Positions 26,439 through 34,667 of a stretch of DNA of 44,508 nucleotides are shown here, in pieces. Numbering within the stretch: the stretch's first letter is position 1; each line of letters begins with the position of its first letter. Under the pieces are notes generated by a model, which saw only the letters and a list, made by a program, of their open reading frames with translations, was not told the origin of the DNA and made no database searches. This DNA comes from Actinotalea sp. C106 (lineage in GTDB: Bacteria; Actinomycetota; Actinomycetes; Actinomycetales; Cellulomonadaceae): the NCBI RefSeq assembly GCF_023630195.1, contig NZ_JALPKN010000001.1:1-44508 (forward strand), read 5' to 3'. Made by a program: the position numbers and the translations under genes.

Positions 26439-28496
26439 ATGCGGGACGAGACCCACCAGACGGCGAGACGCCCGGCAGCGCTTCGAGGGGTGCTCGCCGG
26501 AGTGCTGACGGCGGTCGTCGGGGTGTCCACCGGGATCACGGCGCACGCGGCCGACGGCGGCCAGAGCGTCGTGACCGTCGACGGTACTGCGTGGACGGTA
26601 TTCGTCGACGCGCCCCACCCCCACCGGGAGGGACCCGAGCCCGACCACGCAGATCACGCAGATCACGCCAGCGACTCGCAGACCGTCGTCGTGCTCGAGG
26701 TGGACGACCAGCTGTACGAGCTCGCGGCTGGCTCCCCCTTGGAGGAGCTGCCCTCGGGGAGCGAGGTCACGCTGACCCTCGAGCTCGACCCGGGCGAGGA
26801 CGAGCTCGACGCGCTGGAGGCCTTGGGTGACGGGAGCAGCGCCGAGGCGAGCCCTCTCGTGGACGTGGTCGTGGCCGGTGGCCCCGCGTCGGGGCCCGGA
26901 ACCGACCAGGACGTCGCGACGGCCGAGGTGACGGGGTCCAGGACCCTGACCGTGCTGCCGGTCCACTTCGGGACGCCGGACCCTGCCGCGACCCAGGCCA
27001 AGCTCGGCGAGCTCGCGTCCAGCACGGCAACCTACTGGCGGGCGCAGTCCGGCGGGCAGCTGAGCCTCCAGACCTCGGTGCGCGGCTGGCAGGACATCGG
27101 ACCGGTGCAGGGCTGCGACTACCTGACCATCATGAGCAAGGCCCGCGCCGCCCACGGAGTCTCAGCCGAGCCGCGCCATCACGTGGTGGTGTACTTCCCC
27201 GAGCGAACCAGTTGCGGCTGGGCCGGTCTGGGCTCTGTGGGGGGCTCCCTCATGTGGGTGAACGGGTTGCTCTCCGCCGACGTCTTCGCGCACGAGTTCG
27301 GGCACAACCTCGGCCTGGGGCACGCCAACACCGCTACGTGCACCAGCGGCGGCCGCCGGGTCCCGCTGGTCCGGGCGAGCTCCTTCTCCTCGGCCTGCGT
27401 GGTGCGCGAGTACGCCGACCTCGCCGACGTGATGGGCGCGGCGTTCGTCAACCGTCCGACCGGCAACCTCAGCACGGGCTTGGCCGACCACCTCGGCTAT
27501 GCGCAGGTCAGGCGCGTCAGCGCCACCTCGGGCGTTCCTGTCACCGTCGACCTGGCTCCGCTCGCCAGCACGTCTGCGCTCCGCGCGCTCTCGATCGACG
27601 TCCCCGCAGGGCGGCTGTACGTGAGCTTTCGCCCTGCCGCGGGTCGAGACGTCCGCGTGCCGGAGTGGGCCGGGGTGCAGGTACACCTGCGCAGACCCGA
27701 CCGGATCGGCGCCCCCGAGACGGTCCTCCTCGACATGCAGCCCACGAGCTCCTTCGCGTTCTCGTCGGCGAACCTTCCGCAGGGCGGGACGTGGACGATC
27801 CCGGACACCGACCTGGCGCTCACGGTCGCCAGGACGGGCACCGTCGCACGGGTGACCGTGGGGCCGGCCGTCGGGGATCCTGCGATCGAGCGCTACGTCA
27901 CCACGGTCTATCTCGATCTCTTCGGTCGCGGCCCTGACGCGCGCGGCCTCGCCACCTGGACCTCCGCCCTGCAGTCGGGTGCCCCTCGCGCGGGCGTGGC
28001 CAACTCGATCACGGGATCGAACGAGTACCGCGGTCGACTCATCCGCGAGTCCTACCGCCAGTTCCTGGGCCGGGAGGCGGATCCGCACGGGCTCGCCTCC
28101 TGGCTCCGCGCGATGCGGCGCGGGGGGACGATCCAGCAGATGGAGGCGGGGTTCCTCGCCTCGAACGAGTACTACGTGAAGGCCGGAGGGTCCTCTGCGG
28201 GGTGGATCCGAGAGCTCTACGGCGACGTCTTGGGCCGGACACCCACCACGAGCGAGGTCCGCAGCTGGCAGGCGCGCCTGGGGTCGGGGTCGAGCCGCCG
28301 GTCCGTCGCGATGGGATTCCTGCTGTCCACCGAGTACCTGTCGACCGTGGTCGAGGGGCACTACCAGCACCTTCTCGGGCGGGGCCTCGACACCACGGGG
28401 CGACGCACCTGGGTGAGCAAGATCCAACGGGGAACTCGCACCGAGGCCGTCATCGCGGGGATCGTCGCCAGCAACGAGTACTACCGCAAGGCGTGA
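26439..28496 (+). CDS. Secreted metzincin metallopeptidase (M11-like) with C-terminal DUF4214 repeats
   Basis: Probable secreted zinc protease of 685 residues. A signal peptide (about 15-37, ending THA|ADG) is followed by a prodomain-like stretch with a DHADHADHA repeat, then a catalytic domain with HEFGHNLGLGH: His285, Glu286, His289 and His295 as zinc ligands and catalytic base, and a Met-turn candidate Met332 in ADVMGAAF. Together these define a metzincin; the spacing resembles gametolysin (M11). From about 478 on there are four DUF4214 units (DLFGRGPDARGL...W...SNEY), more diverged than those in the amidase and SpoIID proteins. The ATG follows GGAGG by 10 nt. Substrate unknown; a surface protein is likely. 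Confidence 0.9.
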   Translation: MRDETHQTARRPAALRGVLAGVLTAVVGVSTGITAHAADGGQSVVTVDGTAWTVFVDAPHPHREGPEPDHADHADHASDSQTVVVLEVDDQLYELAAGSPLEELPSGSEVTLTLELDPGEDELDALEALGDGSSAEASPLVDVVVAGGPASGPGTDQDVATAEVTGSRTLTVLPVHFGTPDPAATQAKLGELASSTATYWRAQSGGQLSLQTSVRGWQDIGPVQGCDYLTIMSKARAAHGVSAEPRHHVVVYFPERTSCGWAGLGSVGGSLMWVNGLLSADVFAHEFGHNLGLGHANTATCTSGGRRVPLVRASSFSSACVVREYADLADVMGAAFVNRPTGNLSTGLADHLGYAQVRRVSATSGVPVTVDLAPLASTSALRALSIDVPAGRLYVSFRPAAGRDVRVPEWAGVQVHLRRPDRIGAPETVLLDMQPTSSFAFSSANLPQGGTWTIPDTDLALTVARTGTVARVTVGPAVGDPAIERYVTTVYLDLFGRGPDARGLATWTSALQSGAPRAGVANSITGSNEYRGRLIRESYRQFLGREADPHGLASWLRAMRRGGTIQQMEAGFLASNEYYVKAGGSSAGWIRELYGDVLGRTPTTSEVRSWQARLGSGSSRRSVAMGFLLSTEYLSTVVEGHYQHLLGRGLDTTGRRTWVSKIQRGTRTEAVIAGIVASNEYYRKA
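26646..26669 (+). repeat. Short 9-bp tandem repeat inside the metallopeptidase gene
   Basis: CACGCAGAT occurs twice in a row (26646-26663) with a partial third copy, encoding DHADHADHA. Being a multiple of three, length changes would keep the frame. Confidence 0.7.
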
Positions 28497-28528
28497 CGGG
28501 GTCCCGCGGCGGCGAGCTGCGGCGCGGG

Positions 28529-28534
28529 TAGACT
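28529..28534 (+). promoter_or_regulatory. -10 box of the nitroreductase operon
   Basis: TAGACT in the context GTAGACTCGC, nearly the same as GTAGGCTCGC at the gmd promoter. The leader of about 70 nt contains a small hairpin at 28550-28565 (CCCGTG, 4-nt loop, CACGGG). Confidence 0.45.
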
Positions 28535-28611
28535 CGCTCGCGGCCAGGACCCGTGCGTGCACGGGCCGCGGGCAGCGCCCGGTGCCCATCCGTCGTCACC
28601 CTGAGGAAGCC

Positions 28612-29700
28612 GTGATCAAGAAGCTCAAGCGCATCGCCAAGGACCTCCTGGCGATCCCCGCCGTCCGCAAGACGTACGAGACCGCCAACCGCGGGGTCCT
28701 GGCCGTCGGGGGATCGACCCGCCTCGGCGCGACCCTCTACTCGATCCCCGGCTTCGGGACCTTCAACCGCGAGCAGTTCGCCGTCCTGTCGGGTCGACGC
28801 GCCTACTACGAGAACCTGCGGCGGTCACGGATCACGCACGTCGAGCTGCGCCGCAACGTGCACCGCCTCGAGAAGGGCATCCTCATGCGGCCGCGCCGTG
28901 ACGCGTTCGCCAAGGACTACATCCTCGAGACGGTGGAGTTCTACCGGACCGCCGTCCGCCGAGGCCCGCAGGACCCGGTCATGGACGCGAGCGAGATCCA
29001 GTGGGCCCACGACGTGCTGGCCGAGTACTTCGACGTCATCACGGTCCCGGACCCGGTCGTCGACCGGGCCCGAGCGGTGTTCACGTCCCTCGAGCACTCG
29101 CCGACCGACGGCACCATCAAGCCCTACGAGCACGGTGACATCAAGCGCAGCGACGTCACCTACGAGCAGCTGCTCACCCTGGCTCACCAGCGCCGCTCGG
29201 TGCGCTGGTTCCTGGACAAGCCCGTCGAGCGCGACCTGATCGACAAGGCGCTCCTGGTCGGACGCCAGTCCCCGACGGCGTGCAACCGCCTCCCCTACGA
29301 GTACCTCGTCTTCGACGACCCCGAGATGGTCAAGACCGTCGGCAGCATCCCGTTCGGGGCGGCCGGCTACTCCCACCAGATCCCCACCCTCATCGTCGTC
29401 AAGGGGCGGCTGGACAGCTACTTCTCGCCCCGGGACCGGCACGTCATCTACATCGACGCCGCTTTGGCGTCGATGGGCTTCATGTACGCCCTGGAGACCC
29501 TGGGCCTGAGCTCGAGCGTGATCAACTGGCCGGACTTCGAGCCCCTCGAGGCCAAGATGGCCAAGACCCTCAAGCTCGCTCCCCACGAGCGGGTGATCAT
29601 GCTCATCGCCGTCGGGTACGCCGACCCGACCGGCCTCGTCGCGTTCTCGCAGAAGAAGGACCTCGACGTCCTGCGCTCCTTCAACGCCCTTGAGTCGTAA
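28612..29700 (+). CDS. Nitroreductase-family protein in a polysaccharide operon
   Basis: FMN-dependent oxidoreductase fold, substrate unknown. The 362-residue protein is longer than usual nitroreductases (about 200): residues 1-185 form an extra N-terminal part with RRNVHRLEKGILMRPRRDAF, and the nitroreductase domain begins near HQRRSVRWFLDKPVERDLI, followed by RQSPTACNRLPYEYLVF and DAALASMGFMYALETLGL. GTG 28612 is chosen because GAGGA lies 6 nt upstream; GTG 28582 lacks such a site. It heads an operon with a flippase-like protein, a pyruvyltransferase-family protein and a GT4. The association suggests a redox step in sugar modification, which is inference. Confidence 0.88.
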   Translation: MIKKLKRIAKDLLAIPAVRKTYETANRGVLAVGGSTRLGATLYSIPGFGTFNREQFAVLSGRRAYYENLRRSRITHVELRRNVHRLEKGILMRPRRDAFAKDYILETVEFYRTAVRRGPQDPVMDASEIQWAHDVLAEYFDVITVPDPVVDRARAVFTSLEHSPTDGTIKPYEHGDIKRSDVTYEQLLTLAHQRRSVRWFLDKPVERDLIDKALLVGRQSPTACNRLPYEYLVFDDPEMVKTVGSIPFGAAGYSHQIPTLIVVKGRLDSYFSPRDRHVIYIDAALASMGFMYALETLGLSSSVINWPDFEPLEAKMAKTLKLAPHERVIMLIAVGYADPTGLVAFSQKKDLDVLRSFNALES

Positions 29701-30637
29701 GCGCCTGCTCCGCCTCGGCGCCACGATCCTGGTGCTGGGGCTGGTCGGGTACTTCTTCGGTCGCGCCCTAGCGGACAACTGGGACGCCGTCCGCGAGATC
29801 GAGGTCGAGGTCAACGGCTACTCGGTCGCCGCGGTGCTGCTCTTCGGCGCTGCCGTCGTGGTGTCTGGCCTGCTCTGGGGCTCGATGCTCTCCGGCCTCG
29901 GCAAGGTCAAGGTCACGACCGCGGACGCGATCAGGGTCCAGTGCGCGTCATGGTTGCTCAAGTACGTGCCGGGGCAGGTCGGCTCGGTGGCGAACAAGGT
30001 GCTCTGGGCCAAGCAGCGCGGCATCTCGCGCACCTTGGTGGTCATCTCCTTCGTCTACGAGAACGTCTTCCTGCTGCTGGGGTCGATCGTCCCCACGGCC
30101 GTGATCCTGCTCCTCCACGACTCCCTCGCAGCGACCGGAGACGCGCTCGGCACCTTCGTGCCGGTGCTCGTCGCCCTGGTGCCGCTGCTCCTGCTGACCG
30201 ACCGGCGTATCTTCCGTCGCGCCGTGAACCTGGTCGCTCGGCGGGCCCTCAAGCGGGACGTCCCCGAGGAGTACTTCCTCGGCTGGCGTGCTACGACCGG
30301 CTACCAGCTGCTCTTCCTCGTCCCGCGGATCATCAACGGTCTGGGTTTCGTCCTCATCGTCGCGTCGTTCCTGGACGTCGAGCCGTCGGCGTACGTGCCG
30401 CTCGCGGCGATCTACGTGCTCGCAGGTGCCGTTGGTATCCTCGCCGTCTTCGTCCCGAGCGGCCTCGGCGTGCGAGAGTCGGTCATCGTGCTCCTCGCGT
30501 CGCGCTACATGCCCGTCGAGCAAGCCATCGTGCTCTCGTTGCTCGCCCGTCTCTACAGCACGATCGGGGACGTCGTCGTCGCCGTCGTGTATGGCGCCCT
30601 CAAGGTCCGTGAAGCCAAGGAAGGACGTTCGTCATGA
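29690..30637 (+). CDS. Flippase-like membrane protein (LPG synthase TM / UPF0104 family)
   Basis: A 315-residue polytopic protein with about eight membrane helices. It carries the family block WLLKYVPGQVGSVANK and, near the end, VFVPSGLGVRESVIVLL. The family shares its fold with the membrane part of lysyl-phosphatidylglycerol synthase (which flips lipids); relatives in archaeal glycosylation loci act with polyprenyl-phosphate sugars. Start TTG 29690 overlaps the nitroreductase end by 11 nt and gives full family length; GTG 29729 is possible. The next gene overlaps by 4 nt. Flipping a lipid-linked sugar is a plausible role, not shown by the sequence. Confidence 0.85.
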   Translation: MSRKRLLRLGATILVLGLVGYFFGRALADNWDAVREIEVEVNGYSVAAVLLFGAAVVVSGLLWGSMLSGLGKVKVTTADAIRVQCASWLLKYVPGQVGSVANKVLWAKQRGISRTLVVISFVYENVFLLLGSIVPTAVILLLHDSLAATGDALGTFVPVLVALVPLLLLTDRRIFRRAVNLVARRALKRDVPEEYFLGWRATTGYQLLFLVPRIINGLGFVLIVASFLDVEPSAYVPLAAIYVLAGAVGILAVFVPSGLGVRESVIVLLASRYMPVEQAIVLSLLARLYSTIGDVVVAVVYGALKVREAKEGRSS

Positions 30638-31854
30638 AGGTCGCAGTCATCGGTTCGGCTCTCTCCGGCAACAAGGGGGCTGCGGCCATGCTCGAGAGCG
30701 GGGTGCAGCAGCTCTCGGCGCGCGATCCGGAGGCACGCTTCGTCCTGCTGAGCATGTACCCGCGGTCCGACGCGGCGCAGAACGCGTACCCGACGATGAA
30801 GGTCCTCGACGCCTCGCCCCTGCGGCTGGGAGTCCTCATCAACGGTGCCGCCCTCCTGCACCGCCTCCTCCCGCCCCTCCGCTCGGCCATCGAGGGCGCC
30901 GTCCCCGAGGTGCGCGCCCTCGCGACCGCCGACGTGATGCTCGACCAGGGCGGCATCACCTTCGTCGACGGACGCGGCAAGTTCCTCATCTACAACGTCG
31001 CCAGCATCCTGCCCGCGCTCTTCGTCGGGACCCCGGTCGTGAAGTGCGCGCAGGCGATGGGCCCGTTCCGCACCCCGCTCAACAAGCTGGCGGCGAAGGC
31101 GCTGCTGCCGCGCATGGCCGCGATCGTCTCGCGGGGCGCGGTGACCCACGAGCACCTCATGGGCCTAGGGCTCGACAACGTGACCGCCGGGGCGGACCTG
31201 GCGTTCACCCTCGACGTGACCGAGCACGACGCCGAGCTCGCGCGCCAGGCCGTCGACATGACCTTCTTCGACGACGGCGACGTCGTCGGGGTCTCGCCGA
31301 GCGCCGTGCTGCGCAAGTCGGCCGAGGCCGCTGGTGAGGACTACGTCGCCGAGGTCCAGCGCATGGTGGACCACCTGACGGGCACCCTGGGCAAGAAGGT
31401 GCTGCTCGTCGCGCACAGCGCACGTGCCCACACCGACAAGACGCACAACAACGACCTCCCCCTGTGCCGTGAGGTCTACGCGGGCCTCGCCCACCCGGAG
31501 CGCGTCCTGTTCCCCGACGAGGAGCTCAGCTCGCAGGCCCTGCGCTACCTCATCGGCCGTTGCGACGCCTTCGTCGCCTCGCGCTTCCACGCGATGGTCT
31601 CGTCCCTCGCCATGGGCGTCCCGACGCTCGTCATCGGGTGGAGCCACAAGTACCGCGAGGTGCTCGACATGTTCGGCCTCGCCGAGTGGGCCCTGGGCCA
31701 CGACGCCTACTCCGACGAGGTCTTCGCGGAGCGGGTAGGCGACCTGCTGGACCGCCAGAGCGAGGTCCGTGAGGCGCTGGAGAGCTCGCTGCCGAAGGTC
31801 AAGGCCAAGGCCCTCGAGCAGGTCAGCGTGATCGAGCGCGTCGCCCGCGGATGA
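30634..31854 (+). CDS. Polysaccharide pyruvyltransferase-family protein
   Basis: Members add a pyruvate ketal from phosphoenolpyruvate to sugars of surface polysaccharides, giving acidic groups; some instead act as glycosyltransferase-like enzymes. The 406-residue protein begins KVAVIGSALSGNKGAAAML, has LDQGGITFVDG, QAMGPF and VASRFHAMVSSLAMGVPTL, the typical block around the conserved RFH. ATG 30634 overlaps the previous stop (ATGA) with AAGGA 8 nt upstream. In an operon with a nitroreductase, a flippase-like protein and a GT4. Confidence 0.93.
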   Translation: MKVAVIGSALSGNKGAAAMLESGVQQLSARDPEARFVLLSMYPRSDAAQNAYPTMKVLDASPLRLGVLINGAALLHRLLPPLRSAIEGAVPEVRALATADVMLDQGGITFVDGRGKFLIYNVASILPALFVGTPVVKCAQAMGPFRTPLNKLAAKALLPRMAAIVSRGAVTHEHLMGLGLDNVTAGADLAFTLDVTEHDAELARQAVDMTFFDDGDVVGVSPSAVLRKSAEAAGEDYVAEVQRMVDHLTGTLGKKVLLVAHSARAHTDKTHNNDLPLCREVYAGLAHPERVLFPDEELSSQALRYLIGRCDAFVASRFHAMVSSLAMGVPTLVIGWSHKYREVLDMFGLAEWALGHDAYSDEVFAERVGDLLDRQSEVREALESSLPKVKAKALEQVSVIERVARG

Positions 31855-32978
31855 CCCCGCGGGTCCTGGTCGACGCGACGGCGATCCCGGCGGACCGAGG
31901 GGGCGTCGGGCGCTACGTCGATGAGCTGCTGCCTGCCCTCGGCCGGGCCGGGGCGGACCTCGTCGTGGTGTGCCAGGAGCGGGACGCCGAGCAGACCTCG
32001 GCGCTCGTGCCCTCAGCCGAGGTCGTCACGGCTCCGGTCGCCATCGCCCGCCGCCCGGCACGGCTGGCCTGGGAGCAGGTCGGCCTGCCGCAGGTCGTGC
32101 GGAGGACGAGGGCCGACGTGCTGCACAGCCCGCACTACACGATGCCCGCACGAGCCGGCGTGCCGGTGGTGACGACGCTGCACGACGCGACCTTCTTCAG
32201 CCACCCGACGCTGCACGGGGGCCTCAAGGCACGCTTCTTCCGACGGGCCATCCGCGGTGCGGTGCGACGGTCGGCATCCCTCGTCGTGCCGTCAGAAGCC
32301 ACGAGGGACGAGGTGCTCCGCTATGCCGGTGGTACCGCGGCTCGTTTCCACGTGGCCTATCACGGCGTCGACAGGTCGGTGTTCCATCCCGTCAGCGTCC
32401 AGGAGCGGGAGCGGGTGACCACGACGCTGGGGCTCGCACAAGGAGAGGCGTACGTCGGCTTCCTCGGAACCCTCGAGCCGCGCAAGAACGTGCCTGCCCT
32501 CGTGCGCGGATGGGTGCAGGCGGTCGGCGACGTCCCGAGCCCGCCCGCCCTCGTGCTCGCCGGGGGAGCGGGGTGGGACGAGGACATCGAGCCCGCGATC
32601 GCGGCTGTCCCCCCCCACCTTCGCGTGATCCGGACGGGCTACCTTCCGCTGACGGACCTCGCAGGCTTCCTCGCGGCGTCGACCGTCCTGGCCTACCCGA
32701 GCCACGGTGAGGGCTTCGGGCTCCCGGTGCTCGAGGCGATGGCCTGCGGCGCGGCCGTGCTGACCACCCGAGAGCTGTCTCTCCCGGAGGTCGGCGGGGA
32801 CGCGGTTGCGTACTGCGGCACCACCGAGCACGAGATCGGTGCCGCACTTCGTGACCTGCTGCAGGACGAGGAGAGACGGCGGACGCTCGGAGATGCAGCG
32901 GCACGGCGAGCTGCGCTCTTCACCTGGGACACCGCCGCGGAGGTACACCTCCGCGCCTACGCGGCCGCCGCGGGCTGA
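31851..32978 (+). CDS. GT4-family glycosyltransferase
   Basis: Retaining GT-B enzyme of 375 residues, mannosyltransferase-like. Motifs: RGGVGRYVDELLPAL, TTLHDATFFSHP, FLGTLEPRKNVPALVRGW and EGFGLPVLEAMACGAA (E-x7-E). ATG 31851 overlaps the previous stop (ATGA). Last gene of the nitroreductase operon; its stop codon directly abuts the stop of the convergent DUF2142 gene with no spacer. Confidence 0.94.
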   Translation: MTPRVLVDATAIPADRGGVGRYVDELLPALGRAGADLVVVCQERDAEQTSALVPSAEVVTAPVAIARRPARLAWEQVGLPQVVRRTRADVLHSPHYTMPARAGVPVVTTLHDATFFSHPTLHGGLKARFFRRAIRGAVRRSASLVVPSEATRDEVLRYAGGTAARFHVAYHGVDRSVFHPVSVQERERVTTTLGLAQGEAYVGFLGTLEPRKNVPALVRGWVQAVGDVPSPPALVLAGGAGWDEDIEPAIAAVPPHLRVIRTGYLPLTDLAGFLAASTVLAYPSHGEGFGLPVLEAMACGAAVLTTRELSLPEVGGDAVAYCGTTEHEIGAALRDLLQDEERRRTLGDAAARRAALFTWDTAAEVHLRAYAAAAG

Positions 32979-32992
32979 CTACTCGTCCCGCG
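32969..32992. terminator. Possible bidirectional hairpin over abutting stop codons
   Basis: CGCGGG and CCCGCG pair across a 12-nt loop that contains both stop codons. The 6-bp stem is short but entirely G-C. Confidence 0.35.
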
Positions 32993-34667
32993 CTGGCGAA
33001 CCGCCCGATCCCGCACCGGCTGGCGCGTCGGCGTCGGTGGCTGGTGCGCTCGACCTGGCACCCCACCACCCGGCGACGATCAGCAGCACGACGCCGAGGG
33101 GGAGGACCGCGAAGCACGCCAGGGTCACTGCGGGTGGTGTTGCGGACCACGCTCCCAGCGACTCCAGGCGCCCCATGAGGGTCTCACCGGCCCAGTGGTG
33201 CTCGAGGGCCTTCACGAACGAGAGGCCCGTGAATGCGAGTCCTCCTCCCACGATGACCAGCGCGGCCACCTGCCTGAGCTTGCCCCGGAGCGTGCCCATC
33301 AGGCCGAGACCGAAGGCGCCGGCGACGGCGGCGATGCCGGTGAAGAGGTACCTGCCCTGGAGCCCGCGCGCGAAGCCGGTGTCGAGGAAGAGCGACCACG
33401 TCGAGTACATGAGCACAGCGATCAGGGCGACGAAGGGCAGCGCCAGGAGCAGCCCGTCGGCCCGACGCGCGGAGTAGGACTGCCGGCGCACCACGAGGAC
33501 GAGCAGTCCCACGAGGAGGACGACGGTCAGCGCCCAGGTGACCGCGTAGGGGAAGGGCGCTTCTTCGTGCTTGATCGACAGCATCGCCCAGAAGCGCGTC
33601 GGCACGTACTCGGCGACAGCGCTGACGAACCGGGGGAGCGCGGCCGCGGGGTCGAGCGGCACGTCACGGCTCGGCAGGTGCCCAGCAGGCTGCACGGCGC
33701 CGAAGACGAGGTAGTTGCGTACCCACCACCAGGCGCCCAGGAGGGAGAGGGCGCCTGTGGTCACCAGCCCACCTAGGGCTCTGCCCCAACGGCGGGTGCG
33801 AGCCGCACCGAGCAGGTACCCGAGGCAGATCACCGGGATGAACAGGAGCGCCCAGGCCTTGGCGAGCAGCCCGACGGCCAGCACGAGCCCGAGCAGCACG
33901 GCCGTTCTGCGACGTTGGTCGCCCGTACCCACCCGGGTGATGAGGTAGGACATCGCGACACCCGTGAGGATCGCGAGGTTCTCGTTGTTGACCGCGCCGC
34001 CCAGTGCGCCCAGCTGGGGGACGAGCAGCGGGGTGGCAGCGCCGACGGCGATGCCAGCGCGATCGGCCCCCAGCCTGTGCACCGTCAACGCCATGAGCCA
34101 CGGGAGCGGGGTGATCAGCAGCACGTTGACCAGGCGGAGCAGCCACACGTGGAGGTCGAACGCGGTGCTCTCGGGCGTCAGGTGGCTCGCCGCCGCGGTC
34201 AAGGCGTAGTAGCCAGGTGGGTGCTGACCCAGGTTGTTCGTGCCGGAGGTCGTGACCTCACCGTCGACGACGAAGGGCGGGCGCGTCGCTCGGGGGACCA
34301 CGTCCTCCCGCGCCAGGGGGTAGTACTGGCCGTCGGCGTCGGTGTGGCCCGCGATGGAGCGGGTCTTGGAGACGTTGGTGACGATCGGCAGCTGCTTGTA
34401 GCCCGGCCAGTCCATCCCGTAGCGCAAGGACAGGGTGGCGCTCACCTGGGCCGGTTCGTCGGCGGACCGGTAGGTTGGCAGGACGAAGGTCCAGGTGAGC
34501 AGGACGCCGAGCCAGACGATGGTGATCGCTGCGACCAGGGCTCGCGGGAAGGGGCCGGTACGCGCGGTCCGCAGGTCGCGCGAGGGTCGCGGGGCTCGAT
34601 GCCTCGCCTCACCCGGGTGGGGCTCCGCTCCAGGCTGGTCGGTGGGCTGGGTCGCAGGACGTGTCAC
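32979..34667 (-). CDS. DUF2142-family membrane protein, probable GT-C glycosyltransferase
   Basis: A 562-residue protein with a cytoplasmic tail of about 42 residues and about 12 membrane helices. After the first helix comes the acidic pair Asp70-Glu71 (RSADEPAQVS), the expected position of the GT-C catalytic acid, then a loop with LGQHPPGYYALTAA, and late GLQGRYLF. DUF2142 proteins are widespread in actinobacterial polysaccharide loci and are thought to be polyprenyl-phosphate-sugar-dependent transferases acting outside the membrane; no activity can be read here. GTG 34667 overlaps the rmlC stop (GTGA), so it is co-transcribed with rmlC. Confidence 0.9.
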   Translation of the reverse strand: MTRPATQPTDQPGAEPHPGEARHRAPRPSRDLRTARTGPFPRALVAAITIVWLGVLLTWTFVLPTYRSADEPAQVSATLSLRYGMDWPGYKQLPIVTNVSKTRSIAGHTDADGQYYPLAREDVVPRATRPPFVVDGEVTTSGTNNLGQHPPGYYALTAAASHLTPESTAFDLHVWLLRLVNVLLITPLPWLMALTVHRLGADRAGIAVGAATPLLVPQLGALGGAVNNENLAILTGVAMSYLITRVGTGDQRRRTAVLLGLVLAVGLLAKAWALLFIPVICLGYLLGAARTRRWGRALGGLVTTGALSLLGAWWWVRNYLVFGAVQPAGHLPSRDVPLDPAAALPRFVSAVAEYVPTRFWAMLSIKHEEAPFPYAVTWALTVVLLVGLLVLVVRRQSYSARRADGLLLALPFVALIAVLMYSTWSLFLDTGFARGLQGRYLFTGIAAVAGAFGLGLMGTLRGKLRQVAALVIVGGGLAFTGLSFVKALEHHWAGETLMGRLESLGAWSATPPAVTLACFAVLPLGVVLLIVAGWWGARSSAPATDADAPAGAGSGGSPARDE

